A stretch of DNA of 47,606 bases. It comes from Crocinitomicaceae bacterium (GTDB lineage: Bacteria; Bacteroidota; Bacteroidia; Flavobacteriales_D; Crocinitomicaceae). The notes under the pieces are model-generated. The model ran no database searches and was not told the origin of the DNA. It was given only the letters and a program-made list of their open reading frames with translations. The position numbers and the translations under genes are program-made. Location: contig JADJYC010000019.1 of assembly GCA_016719925.1 (NCBI GenBank), positions 1 through 47,606 on the forward strand. The letters run 5' to 3'. Shown here one piece after another: positions 1 through 9,053 of this stretch; position 1 is the stretch's first letter; each line of letters begins with the position of its first letter.

Positions 1-228
1 GAGCGTACAGTTTTCAGGTAATGGTTTTTGCGGAACAAATGTCTTATTTACTATCACCAGCGTAGCGCCGGTGGTATAGATATGTTCTTCATATTTTGGG
101 TTTGCCAGAAATGACAATGTACCCGGCTTTCCTTCTTCGATTTTGGAAAGACCCGATACGGTTGCATTTGGGTTACCCTCAATTTGTCCGTTTATGATTG
201 CGGCAATTTGCTGCGCCGAAAATTCCAT
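1..228 (-). CDS. lpxD: LpxD, UDP-3-O-acylglucosamine N-acyltransferase (N-terminal part)
   Basis: Only the first 76 codons lie in the window; the gene runs off its left edge. LpxD adds the second acyl chain to UDP-3-O-acyl-glucosamine in lipid A synthesis in the cytoplasm. The visible part begins MEFSAQQIAAIINGQIEG and continues with the motifs GLSKIEEGKPGTLSFLANPKY and LVIVNKTFVP, which match the small N-terminal uridine-binding domain of LpxD. The left-handed beta-helix is outside the window. The start is the ATG at 226-228, the only one that begins the family's N-terminus. In Bacteroidota lpxD usually follows an HD phosphohydrolase gene directly; here a toxin-antitoxin pair lies between them. 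The reading frame is intact as far as it can be seen. Confidence 0.9.
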   Translation of the reverse strand, partial: MEFSAQQIAAIINGQIEGNPNATVSGLSKIEEGKPGTLSFLANPKYEEHIYTTGATLVIVNKTFVPQKPLPENCTL

Positions 229-321
229 CCTTCAAAATTAATATAAAAAATCTGCCTGTTTACAGTACTTGACGAAGTTTTCCACAAAGCGTTTGAGGGA
301 ATGGCTGGGAATTGTTAACAA

Positions 322-346
322 TCATTAAAGATTTGGATAATAAAAA
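322..346. repeat. 25-bp direct repeat, left copy (flanks toxin-antitoxin pair)
   Basis: This 25-bp stretch matches 987-1011 at 23 of 25 positions in the same orientation, including 14 identical bases at the left end. Read on the minus strand it encodes an HD-protein-like C-terminus, FYYPNL followed by TAA at 325-327. The real gene ends FCYANL in the right copy. It looks like a leftover 3' end of the HD gene, separated from it by the PIN/antitoxin cassette. Confidence 0.7.
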
Positions 347-389
347 ACCACATGATTGTTACTGGAATTGAATATTCTCAGATGCCAGA

Positions 390-764
390 TCAGCGTGAAT
401 AATATATCAGATTCAGTTCAGATTCTGCTTTTTTGAAGTCTTTATCTGCTGTTATTAATGGAAGGTCATGATAAATTGCACTTGCCAATACTATGGCATC
501 CGGAAGTTTCAGTTTATAGGCAGAACGTAATCTTATCACTTCTTCTTTAATTGATTTGTTCAGGTCTGTTATTTTACAATGACTCAAAAATGACTGGATT
601 GTTTTTCTTTCTTTTTCGCTTAATCCTGGAAAACCCAACAACTCCAATTCAGTTACAAAAGAAATATAAAATTGCCTTCCATTTAAAAACTCAGACAACG
701 TTTCGTCACCATTCAACAAAGACAGGATGATGTTTGTGTCGACGAATAATTTAGTTCCACTCAT
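390..764 (-). CDS. PIN-domain toxin, VapC-like ribonuclease
   Basis: The 124-residue protein has the usual length and acidic pattern of a PIN-domain nuclease: D9 in LFVDTNI, E39 in VTELELL, D89 in KLPDAIVLASA and D107 in LITADKDF. These residues normally bind Mg2+/Mn2+ for RNA cleavage. It overlaps the upstream small antitoxin gene by 14 bases, the usual arrangement of a vapBC operon with translational coupling. The start is the ATG at 762-764, which places D9 at the expected distance from the N-terminus. The frame is intact, in contrast to many neighbours. The target RNA cannot be inferred. Toxin family is well supported; naming it VapC is by family resemblance. Confidence 0.85.
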   Translation of the reverse strand: MSGTKLFVDTNIILSLLNGDETLSEFLNGRQFYISFVTELELLGFPGLSEKERKTIQSFLSHCKITDLNKSIKEEVIRLRSAYKLKLPDAIVLASAIYHDLPLITADKDFKKAESELNLIYYSR

Positions 765-921
765 CCCTTAGTTCTTTCTGAAGTTTAAGCGAATCTTTTT
801 TCAATTTTATTTTACCGCAATATTTCCTTGTGTCAATTCCTTTGGCACCTTTTTCTTCCAGTTCTTTGAAAATATTCTGAAGGACGCGTTTACTGGCACC
901 TCGTTTAATTATCATAACCAT
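751..921 (-). CDS. Small antitoxin partner of the PIN toxin
   Basis: A 56-codon gene starts at the ATG at 919-921 (MVMIIKRGASKRVLQNIFKE) and ends with TAA at 751-753, overlapping the toxin start by 14 bases. It is strongly basic in its first half, and lysine- and glutamate-rich throughout. Position, size and overlap fit a VapB-type antitoxin that would bind its own promoter and neutralise the nuclease. I do not recognise a named antitoxin family (AbrB, MetJ/Arc or Phd) with certainty from the sequence. A second in-frame ATG at 913-915 is an equally possible start, two codons downstream. Confidence 0.7.
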   Translation of the reverse strand: MVMIIKRGASKRVLQNIFKELEEKGAKGIDTRKYCGKIKLKKDSLKLQKELRDEWN

Positions 922-986
922 AAATCTTAGTTTTGGTTAACTCAAATTTACATCATTTATGACGTTTATAATCAAATTATATTGCT

Positions 987-1011
987 TCATTAAAGATTTG
1001 CATAACAAAAA
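987..1011. repeat. 25-bp direct repeat, right copy (3' end of HD gene)
   Basis: This copy contains the last codons and the stop (TAA at 990-992) of the HD phosphohydrolase gene. It matches 322-346 at 23 of 25 positions. The 665-bp offset between copies spans exactly the toxin-antitoxin cassette, so the pair looks like a junction duplication left by insertion. Confidence 0.7.
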
Positions 1012-2230
1012 CAGTGCTTTTCAACCGGTTTTGTAAGTGCAAGAATGTTGAGATTGTCTGACGCGGCAACAATATCCTGCGTACCACCTTTGCGCGAAAG
1101 AATCAGAATTTGTTTGTCTTTTTCATCATAAGCGCTGTTGACCAGAGTTTCAGAAATTGCAAAGTAGGCAGTGTCTTCTGAACTTATTTTAAGACTATCT
1201 GCAATTTTTTGTTTTTGACCGTTGATTTTTTCTGCTGAAAAAGGTGTTTTACTGATTTCTGTTTTGAATAGTTTCCGCGATAAAATCATCGAGCAGAGTT
1301 TGGACAAAATGATGTCTTCATCTGTCTGCCAAACCTTGATGGACGTAATGATGTCATTGTCATCAATCATGGAAAAATGCCGCAGTTGTTCAGGACTTTT
1401 TTTAAAATCATTTAACGTGATTTCATTTTGTAGAAAAACTTTCAGACTCGGACTGGCAAAAAGATCTTTTCCCTGCTGATATAAAAATTTAGCCCTTTTT
1501 AAAATAGAGGTCAGCATATATTCAGAAGCAACCACTGTTTTATGCATATACACCTGCCAGTACATGATTCGTCTTGCTCCAATAAAATTTTCAATGCTGT
1601 AAATTCCTTTTTCCTCTACTACCAGATTCCCGTTAACCACATCCAGCATCTTTATTATTCTTTCACTTCCAATTACACCTTCTTCAACACCGGTAAAATA
1701 ACTGTCACGCTGCAAATAATCCAGACGATCCATATCCAGCTGACCGGATACCATCTGATGAAGAAATTTTTTGGAATAACGGTTTGAAAAGATTTCAATA
1801 GCCAATGAGTTGCCCGCTGAACTGTTTATTGAGTTCTTCCATAAAACAGCAGAGACATTTCTTCATGATGCACTTTTTCAAGTAAAGAATGCTCGAGTGT
1901 GTGAGAAAATGGTCCATGTCCCACATCATGTAACAGAATTGCGGCAATCGCTCCCAGTCTTTCTTCTTCATTTATATCTACACCTTTATTTCTCAATACA
2001 TCAATTGCTTTTACCATCAGATGCATGGCTCCAAGTGCGTGATGGAAACGTGTGTGATTGGCTCCCGGATAAACAAGATGTGAAAGTCCAAGCTGCTTTA
2101 TTCTCCGCAATCTCTGAAAATAAGGATGTTCAATGATATCATAAATCAATTCATGCGGTATGGTAATAAAACCGTGTACCGGATCGTTAATGATTTTTCT
2201 TTTATTGTGTGACGTTGTTCGCACCTGCAA
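990..2230 (-). CDS. HD-domain phosphohydrolase (dGTPase-like), frameshifted
   Basis: The N-terminal fragment (1826-2230) carries the HD metal site: H64 in FHHALGAMH, H101-D102 in LLHDVGHGPFSH, and further histidines. The C-terminal fragment (990-1805) carries the family motif SGQLDMDRLDYLQRDSYFTG. Together they give about 410 residues, usual for the Bacteroidota HD family found beside lpxD. Its likely role is nucleotide or nucleotide-second-messenger phosphohydrolysis; the substrate is not established. Between 1806 and 1850 the fragments lie in different frames. Removing one T from a run of four restores MEELNKQFSGQL, and a second one-base correction restores AIEIF. Both are probably sequence errors. 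It is divergent from porX, with 56 bp between the starts. Confidence 0.85.
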
Positions 2231-2286
2231 TTTGACTAAATTTATCCCTGCTCAATCAGGGCTCAAAACTAATTAAAAATCAACAG

Positions 2287-3831
2287 ATGGAAGCAAGAAT
2301 TTTATGGGCTGATGATGAAATTGACCTTTTAAAACCACATATTTTATTCCTTGAATCAAAAGGATATAAAATTGATACTGCCAATAACGGCTCTGATGCC
2401 GTTGATATGAGTGATGATACCCACTATGATATTATTTTTCTGGATGAGAATATGCCAGGCCTTACCGGACTTGAAACTTTATCGCGGATTAAGGTAAAAA
2501 AACCCAATGTTCCGGTTATCATGATTACCAAAAGTGAAGAAGAACATATCATGGAAGAGGCTATTGGAGGTCAGATTTCAGATTATCTGATCAAACCGGT
2601 TAATCCAAATCAGATTTTGCTTTCACTGAAAAAAAATCTTAAAACCAAAGATCTAGTCAGTCAGAAAACTACCAGTGATTATCAAAGTGAATTCAGACAA
2701 CTTGGTATGAGAATCAATGATCGTCCGGATGCCGGAGAATGGCAGGATATTTATAAGGAACTGGTGAGCTGGGAACTGAAGCTGGAGAAGTCGAACGATG
2801 ACGGAATGAAAGAAGTTTTCAATATGCAGAAACGCGAAGCCAATGCGCAGTTTTGCAGATATGTGGATAAGAATTACCGTGACTGGCTGAATGGTGATGA
2901 AGATGCTCCGTTGCTTTCACATCAGCTGCTGATGAAAAAAGTTTTTCCGTTTGTTGGAAAAGAACCAGTTTTTTTGATTGTCATTGATAATCTGAGATAT
3001 GATCAGTGGAAAATTCTTCAGCCGTTGATTAATGAATATTTTAATGTAGAGAAAGAAGAACTTTTTTATTCCATTTTACCCACTGCAACGCATTATGCAA
3101 GAAATGCGCTGTTTGCGGGAATGATGCCTCTGGAAATTTCTAAAAAATTCCCGTCACTCTGGCTGAATGAAAACGATGAGGGCGGAAAAAACATGCATGA
3201 AGCAGAATTTCTGGAAGCAAATCTGAAGCGGAATAACAAACAGGTAAAAATGTCTTACCACAAGGTTATTAAAATGGATTTTGCCAAAAGACTGGTGGAT
3301 AAATTCAATGAACTGCTGACCAATAATCTCAATGTTATTGTCTATAATTTTGTAGATATGCTGTCACATGCAAGAACAGAAATGGATGTCATTAAAGAAC
3401 TTGCAGATGATGAATCTGCTTACCGGTCACTGACGGCTTCCTGGTTTAATCACTCACCGCTGAAAGATATTCTTAAAAAAATCTCGGAGAAAAAAATCAG
3501 AACATTTATTACCACAGATCACGGAACAATCAGAGTAGATAATCCAGTCAAAGTGGTAGGTGATAAAAATACCAATACCAATCTGCGATACAAGGTTGGA
3601 AAAAATCTGGATTACAACGCTAAAGAAGTACTGGTTTCTTCAAATCCTGAAGATATAAAACTGCCAAAGGAAAATGTGAGTTCATCCTTCATTTTTGCAA
3701 AAGAGAATGACTTTTTTGCTTATCCGAACAACTACAATCATTATGTAAATTATTACAGTGATACCTTTCAGCACGGCGGAATTTCAATGGAAGAAATGAT
3801 TATTCCATTTATTGAATTGTCTGCAAAATAA
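2287..3831 (+). CDS. porX: PorX, response regulator with PglZ/alkaline-phosphatase-like domain
   Basis: This 514-residue protein is intact. Residues 1-120 are a receiver domain with phospho-acceptor D53 (FLDENMPG), T81 and K103 (LIKPVNP). The rest is an alkaline-phosphatase superfamily (PglZ) domain. Its candidate metal or catalytic residues include D234 and D239 (VIDNLRYDQW), T266/T268 (LPTATHYARNALF), D411-H412 (TTDHGT) and H496 (FQHGG). PorX is known to act with the histidine kinase PorY in regulating type IX secretion, and to hydrolyse oligonucleotides. Both fit the T9SS cargo found later in the window. Starting ATG 2287 follows a short 56-bp divergent spacer. It is followed after 3 bp by tsaE, suggesting an operon porX-tsaE-ald, a gene order common in this phylum. 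Confidence 0.93.
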   Translation: MEARILWADDEIDLLKPHILFLESKGYKIDTANNGSDAVDMSDDTHYDIIFLDENMPGLTGLETLSRIKVKKPNVPVIMITKSEEEHIMEEAIGGQISDYLIKPVNPNQILLSLKKNLKTKDLVSQKTTSDYQSEFRQLGMRINDRPDAGEWQDIYKELVSWELKLEKSNDDGMKEVFNMQKREANAQFCRYVDKNYRDWLNGDEDAPLLSHQLLMKKVFPFVGKEPVFLIVIDNLRYDQWKILQPLINEYFNVEKEELFYSILPTATHYARNALFAGMMPLEISKKFPSLWLNENDEGGKNMHEAEFLEANLKRNNKQVKMSYHKVIKMDFAKRLVDKFNELLTNNLNVIVYNFVDMLSHARTEMDVIKELADDESAYRSLTASWFNHSPLKDILKKISEKKIRTFITTDHGTIRVDNPVKVVGDKNTNTNLRYKVGKNLDYNAKEVLVSSNPEDIKLPKENVSSSFIFAKENDFFAYPNNYNHYVNYYSDTFQHGGISMEEMIIPFIELSAK

Positions 3832-3834
3832 TTT

Positions 3835-4266
3835 ATGCCGGATTTTTTTAAATATGAATTGAATAGTCTTTCAGAGATTCAAAATGCAGCTGAAAATTTT
3901 GCTCAGTTTTTAAAAAGTCAAAGCGAAAAACGAGTTGCATTTTACGGTGAAATGGGTGCCGGAAAGACAACTTTTATTGCATCGGTTCTGGGAAAAATGG
4001 GAGTGAATGAACATGTGTCTTCTCCAACATTTGCATTGATTAATCAATATGAATCAAAAGAATCAGGAACCATTTATCATTGTGATTTCTATCGGTTGAA
4101 AAATGAGCGTGAGGCTTTTGATTTGGGTATTGAAGAAATTCTGGACGGCGGAAACTGGTGTTTTTTTGAGTGGCCTGAAAAACTCGGTAACCTTTTACCC
4201 TTGGGCTGCGTAAACGTAAAAATTACTGATCAAAACGGAAGAAGAATAATAGAAGCGAAAGTATGA
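3835..4266 (+). CDS. tsaE: TsaE, tRNA t6A biosynthesis ATPase
   Basis: The 143-residue protein has the P-loop GEMGAGKTT at residues 38-46, the SSPTF stretch, HCDFYRL and the family C-terminal FFEWPEKLG. All are diagnostic of TsaE. With TsaB and TsaD it supports threonylcarbamoyl transfer to A37 of ANN-decoding tRNAs in the cytoplasm. Its length is typical and the frame is intact. The gene begins 3 bp after porX and its stop overlaps the start of ald by 4 bases (ATGA), so the three genes are probably translated from one message. tsaB and tsaD are not in the window. Confidence 0.93.
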   Translation: MPDFFKYELNSLSEIQNAAENFAQFLKSQSEKRVAFYGEMGAGKTTFIASVLGKMGVNEHVSSPTFALINQYESKESGTIYHCDFYRLKNEREAFDLGIEEILDGGNWCFFEWPEKLGNLLPLGCVNVKITDQNGRRIIEAKV

Positions 4267-5483
4267 TAACTGATCCGGACGCATTAAAGTCACTTATTAA
4301 AGAAGGAAGTCTTTTACCACAGGAAGAGATGCTGGCCATTGGCCGTAAAAAGGGAAAACTTGTAATCGGTATTCCCCGTGAGACCACTTATCAGGAAAAT
4401 CGCGTGGCTCTTACACCAGAGGCTGTTCAGTTTCTGGTAAGCAATGGACATAGTATTCTTGTTGAATCTAAAGCGGGTGAAAGTGCGCGATACAGTGATG
4501 TTGATTATTCTGAGGCCGGTGCAGAAATTGCTTATGATAAAGCATCCGTTTTTAAGGCCAATATCATTATTAAAGTCGCTCCGCCATCTGATGAAGAAAT
4601 AGAACTGATGCCCGGAAATCAGACTTTGATTTCAGCATTACAACTTACTTTACATCCTAAAAAAACGCTGGTGGCACTGATGAATAAAAAAATCACGGCC
4701 ATTGCTTGGGATTATATTCAGGATGAACATCAGATTTTTCCGGTGGTGCGAGCCATGGGAGAAATTGCTGGTAATACATCTATATTAATTGCGGCAGAAT
4801 TATTATCTAACTATAAAACTGGTAAGGGAATTATGATGGGCGGTGTTGCAGGGGTACAACCAACTGAAGTGGTTATTCTTGGTGCCGGAACAGTAGGGGA
4901 GTATGCCTGCAGAACAGCAATCGGATTAGGAAGTTCAGTAAAAGTATTTGATAATTCGATTTCCAAATTAAGAAGATTGCAGAATGATATCGGACAGCGT
5001 ATTTTTACTTCGGTTATTCAGCCAAAACTTCTTGAAAAAGCAATCATGCGCGCTGATGTTGTTATCGGTGCAGTGCGTGCTCCGTTTGGAAGAACGCCGT
5101 GTATTGTTACTGAAGAGATGGTAAGGCAGATGAAGGCAGGTTCAGTTATTGTGGATGTAAGTATTGATCAGGGAGGCTGTTTTGAAACCTCTCGTGTTAC
5201 CAATCACACCAAACCAACTTTTGTTGAACACGATGTGATTCACTATTGTGTTCCCAATGTTGCATCACGCGTGTCAAGAACTGCATCCATTGCATTGAGC
5301 AATATATTTTCACCAATGCTTTTGGAAATGGGAGAAATGGGCGGCACCAAGGAAATGATCAAACGAGATCCCGGCTTCAGAGCAGGTGTCTATATCTACA
5401 AAGGAAAACTTACCAGTGAAATCTTGGGTAAAGTATTTGATCTTCCGTTTAAAAATATTGAGTTGCTGCTGGCGGCTTTGTAG
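4263..5483 (+). CDS. ald: Alanine dehydrogenase
   Basis: A 406-residue protein with the alanine dehydrogenase/PNT N-terminal domain (GIPRETTYQENRVALTPE) and the NAD-binding Rossmann domain (VVILGAGTVGEYA). It would interconvert alanine with pyruvate and ammonia using NAD. It carries an N-terminal extension of about 30 residues before the usual start, as in the Bacteroidota form that follows tsaE. Its closest conserved segments are IVDVSIDQGGCFE and HYCVPNVASRVSRTAS, both typical of the family. It overlaps tsaE by four bases. The frame is intact. No terminator is visible before the next gene. Confidence 0.92.
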   Translation: MITDPDALKSLIKEGSLLPQEEMLAIGRKKGKLVIGIPRETTYQENRVALTPEAVQFLVSNGHSILVESKAGESARYSDVDYSEAGAEIAYDKASVFKANIIIKVAPPSDEEIELMPGNQTLISALQLTLHPKKTLVALMNKKITAIAWDYIQDEHQIFPVVRAMGEIAGNTSILIAAELLSNYKTGKGIMMGGVAGVQPTEVVILGAGTVGEYACRTAIGLGSSVKVFDNSISKLRRLQNDIGQRIFTSVIQPKLLEKAIMRADVVIGAVRAPFGRTPCIVTEEMVRQMKAGSVIVDVSIDQGGCFETSRVTNHTKPTFVEHDVIHYCVPNVASRVSRTASIALSNIFSPMLLEMGEMGGTKEMIKRDPGFRAGVYIYKGKLTSEILGKVFDLPFKNIELLLAAL

Positions 5484-5508
5484 GTGAATAGTGCAGATAA
5501 TAATATGC

Positions 5509-5516
5509 TAACTTTA
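5509..5516 (+). promoter_or_regulatory. Possible Bacteroidota -7 box before carbamoyltransferase
   Basis: TAACTTTA differs at one base from the Bacteroidota -7 consensus TAnnTTTG and lies 20 bp before the ATG. No well-spaced -33 TTTG is present, so this is only suggestive. Confidence 0.25.
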
Positions 5517-5535
5517 GTTTTTATTTATACGAAGT

Positions 5536-7259
5536 ATGAAAAATATTCTTGGAATTGAAGCAAATTTCCTGAATCCAAGTGGAGAGGCGAATGAGGCAAG
5601 TGTTTCTTTTATTAAAGAAGGAGAATTACGCACTTGTATTGCTGAGGAAAGAATTTCAAGAATTAAACTTGATGGCAAATTTCCACACACAGCTATTGAT
5701 GAAGTATTATTTCGTGAACAACTGAGCATAAATGATATAGATGCAATCGCCGTCCCTTTTTTGCATCCTGTTAAGGGTAACTATAAATATCTTAAAGCTG
5801 CATGGAGCACATTTTTTGATACTGGGGTTTTTCTTCGCAAACGCATATTTGATTTTACATATTTCACCCTTTATAATAAGTTAAAATCGCCAAAACAACA
5901 CACTTTTAACTTAAAGGGCAAAAATTTTGAATTAAAATATGTTGAACATCATTCTGCACATGCGGCAGGTGCTTATTATTGTTCCCCCCGTTTGATGAGG
6001 CGCTGGTTATTACTTTGGATGGCGGAGGTGATGGCTTGGATGGCGCTGTTTTTGCTGGCGTCGAAACAAAATTGATTAAATTATTTGAAGTACCGCACTT
6101 TCAATCACCTGGAACTATGTATTCTGGAATCACAAGTGATCTTGGATTTAAAAGACACAGGCATGAAGGTAAGATTACAGGTTTGGCCGCATATGGTAAT
6201 CCGGATCTGATTGAAATAGGGTTGGATGATCTTATAAAATATAATACGAAAAAACATAGATTTATTAGCAGAAAAGTTGCTAAGCATCATCGAGATCTGA
6301 ACGGATTATCAAATTATTTTGGCCCGCTACTGTCAAAATTTTCTAAAGAGGATCTGGCATTCGCCGCACAGATCTTGTTGGAAAGGGAGACTTTGAAATA
6401 TGTAGAGGATGCAATTTCAGTAGCAAAAAATAAGGGTTATAATTTCTCCAAGATCTGTCTGGCCGGTGGATGTTTTGCAAACGTAAAACTTAACCAGAGA
6501 ATTTTAGAACTGAAGGAAGTTGAAAATGTTTTTGTCTATCCAGCAATGGGAGATGACGGATTATCCGGAGGAGCAGCTCTTTATTGTTATTACAGTCAAC
6601 CCGGAATTAAATCAAAATCAAAATCAATAATATCTGATATTTATAAAGGAGGTGAATTTTCAAATGAAGAAATTGAATCCGCATTAAAGAGACGAAATAT
6701 TTCATTTAAAAAATATGATGAGGTCGAGTCAGAAATAGCTAAGCTTCTTGCTGAAGGAAAAGTTGTAGGCAGATTTAATGGTAAAATGGAATATGGCCCA
6801 AGATCTCTTGGCAATAGGTCGATAATTGCAGCTCCTTTTGATCCAAGCATCAATGATTGGCTAAATAAGCGTTTGAACAGAACGGAGTTTATGCCTTTTG
6901 CTCCAAGTGTTTTGGAGGATGTTGCGGCGGATTATTTTGAAAACTACAAAAGTGATCAAGTTGCAGCTGATTATATGACAATTACATATAACGTTTTTGA
7001 GCATAAAAAGCACGAAATTCCAGCGGTGGTTCACGTTGATAATACTGCACGTCCTCAGATAGTTAGAAAGAGCACTAATCCGTCCTACTATAAAATCATT
7101 CAGGAATTTGCTAAAATAACTAATGTACCAGTTGTTTTAAATACGAGTTTTAATATACACGAACAACCAATTATTTACACTCCGGATGATGCAATTGATG
7201 GTTTTCTTGAAGGTAAATTGGATGTATTGGCCATTGGCAATTACATCTGTTCAGAATAA
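5536..7259 (+). CDS. NodU/CmcH-type carbamoyltransferase, frameshifted
   Basis: Two overlapping fragments join to a protein of about 575 residues. The N-terminal half has the ASKHA-like start ILGIEANFLNPSGEA and the conserved YVEHHSAHAAGAYYCS. The C-terminal half has ITLDGGGDGLDGA, LAGGCFANVKLNQ and the carbamoyltransferase C-terminal signature GRMEYGPRSLGNRSI-like (here GKMEYGPRSLGNRSI), then VVLNTSFNIHEQPI. This family moves carbamoyl from carbamoyl phosphate to hydroxyls of sugars or antibiotics. The break is in the C6 run at 5984-5989; one additional C restores the frame (…SPPFDEALVI). Its acceptor may be the surface glycan made elsewhere in the window, but it sits apart from those genes, between ald and glyA. 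Confidence 0.88.
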
Positions 7260-7280
7260 ATTAATGGATATATTTGAAGT

Positions 7281-8551
7281 TTACCACCCAAACAACGGTA
7301 AATCCCTCACCAATTTCTGAACATCCGATTTAATCTGACTCAATCGGGTATCATTGTCTTTATTCATCAACGCCTGATCAACTAATTCAACAATTGCAGT
7401 AATCTGATTTTCCTTTATTCCTCTGGTGGTAATAGCTGCCGTTCCAACTCTGAATCCTGAAGTAACAAAAGGAGATTTGTCATCAAAGGGAACCATGTTT
7501 TTATTTACGGTAATGTCTGATTTAACCAACGCATTTTCGGCATCTTTTCCGGTAATGTTTTTTGTGCGCAGATCAATCAGCATACAATGATTGTCTGTTC
7601 CGCCTGAAACTATGTTATATCCGCGTTTCAAAAATTCTTCAGCCATGGCTCTGGCATTTTTCTGAACCTGCTGATTGTAAATGGTAAATTTTGGATCCAG
7701 CGCTTCACCAAAAGCAACGGCTTTTGCACCAATTACATGTTCAAGCGGACCTCCCTGAGTTCCTGGAAATACAGCGGCATCCAATAAAGCAGACATCATT
7801 TTTATTTCACCTTTTGGCGTTTTGTGTCCCCACGGATTTTCAAAATCATGCCGCATCATAATTACACCGCCTCTTGGTCCGCGTAATGTTTTGTGAGTAG
7901 TTGTGGTAATGATATGACAATGATCAAACGGGTCATTCAGAATTTTCGTTGCAATTAATCCGGCCGGGTGTGAAATATCTGCAAGAATTAATGCACCTAC
8001 AGCATCAGCAATTTTTCTGATTCGGGCATAATCCCAGTCGCGTGAATAGGCAGAGGCACCGCAGATTATCATTTTTGGTTTTTCTGCAATAGCCGTTTTT
8101 TCCATGGCATCATAATCAATTCTGCCCGTTTCTTTATTTACTCCGTAAAAAGATGTTTTATAAAGTTTACCTGAAAAATTTACCGGAGATCCATGAGTGA
8201 GGTGACCACCGTGTGACAAATCAAATCCAAGAATTTTATCTCCCGGATTAAGACATGCAAGCATCACAGCGGCATTTGCCTGTGAACCGGAATGAGGTTG
8301 TACATTGGCCCAGGCTGCACCAAATAATTTTTTAGTCTTTCGATCGCCAGATCTTCAATCAGATCTACTACTTCACATCCGCCATAATATCTTTTGTGAG
8401 GTAATCCTTCTGCATATTTATTAGTCAGAATTGAACCCATTGCGTCCAATACCTGCTGACTGACAAAATTTTCTGAGGCAATCAGCTCAATTCTGTGTAA
8501 TTGACGTTCTTTTTCTTTTTGGATAAGATCAAAGATGGCTTTATCTGACAT
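7281..8551 (-). CDS. glyA: Serine hydroxymethyltransferase, frameshifted
   Basis: GlyA converts serine and tetrahydrofolate to glycine and 5,10-methylene-THF using PLP. The fragments (8264-8551 and 7281-8267) carry HRIELIASENFVS, YAEGLPHKRYYGGCEVVD, the PLP lysine in TTTHKTLRGPRGG and the C-terminal FRVGTAAITTRG. The restored length of about 423 residues is normal. The break is in the A6 run near 8326-8331; shifting the frame there restores KLFGAAWANVQPHSGSQAN. Because this is a core gene, the shift is best explained by sequencing error. It is the last gene of the minus-strand stretch that includes the exosortase genes, but has its own possible -7 box. Confidence 0.93.
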
Positions 8552-8567
8552 AGGATTTATTTTTTGT

Positions 8568-8575
8568 CAAATTTA
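8568..8575 (-). promoter_or_regulatory. Possible -7 box for glyA
   Basis: On the minus strand TAAATTTG matches TAnnTTTG exactly and lies 16 bp before the glyA ATG. A -33 TTTG at the standard distance is not apparent. Confidence 0.35.
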
Positions 8576-8579
8576 ACCG

Positions 8580-9053
8580 CTAAGCCAGATTATCCTTCTT
8601 AGAATCTGGTAAAAATTTGAACAAGATGTAAAGAATCATGAGCGGCATAAAAGATTGCGCAATTCCCATGATCGTGCGGATTATGCCGTATAGATTATCT
8701 GTCATACCAACAAGAAAACTCAGAAAATAGAGTCCAAATGCAAAGAATAAAATTCCCAGATAACTGTAAACGGTAATGCGGTTGAATAATTTATTTTGAA
8801 AACTAATACGGACAATCAGATAAGTGACAGCCATAAACAGTCCGCTGAAAACAAAAGTCAGAACCCATTTCAGGTTATTGATTTCATCCGGTGTCCAGTT
8901 AAGCAGAAAATGAAATTCATCAAGCGCCTGATTTCTTCTTCCGTTGGTGATGGTCATCAGAATCCAGTTGATATTGACAAAAAAATAATCCCGTATAAAA
9001 CCGAGAGAGATAATAAAAACTACGAGGGCAGATAATTTAATTTTTGATGACAC
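8580..9053 (-). CDS. Exosortase F system-associated membrane protein
   Basis: The protein has about 157 residues from a GTG at 9051-9053 (VSSKIKLSALVVFIISLGF). I prefer this start to the upstream ATG at 9105-9107, because the 18 residues in between are the exosortase C-terminus read in another frame. It has four predicted membrane segments and the motif GFIRDYFFVNINWIL, which recurs in the small protein annotated beside XrtF exosortases in Flavobacteria. Its role is unknown; presumably it helps the exosortase in the inner membrane. It overlaps the end of the exosortase gene by 17 bases, indicating coupling. The frame is intact. Confidence 0.75.
   Translation of the reverse strand: MSSKIKLSALVVFIISLGFIRDYFFVNINWILMTITNGRRNQALDEFHFLLNWTPDEINNLKWVLTFVFSGLFMAVTYLIVRISFQNKLFNRITVYSYLGILFFAFGLYFLSFLVGMTDNLYGIIRTIMGIAQSFMPLMILYILFKFLPDSKKDNLA

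Noticed and set aside
322..1011. Insertion sequence or integron cassette around the toxin-antitoxin pair
   Set aside because: There is no transposase, integrase or terminal inverted repeat; only the 25-bp direct repeat and the two small genes are visible.
1222..2136. Plus-strand open frames across the HD gene
   Set aside because: They are antisense to clear HD-family coding sequence, have no recognisable motifs and are typical shadow frames.
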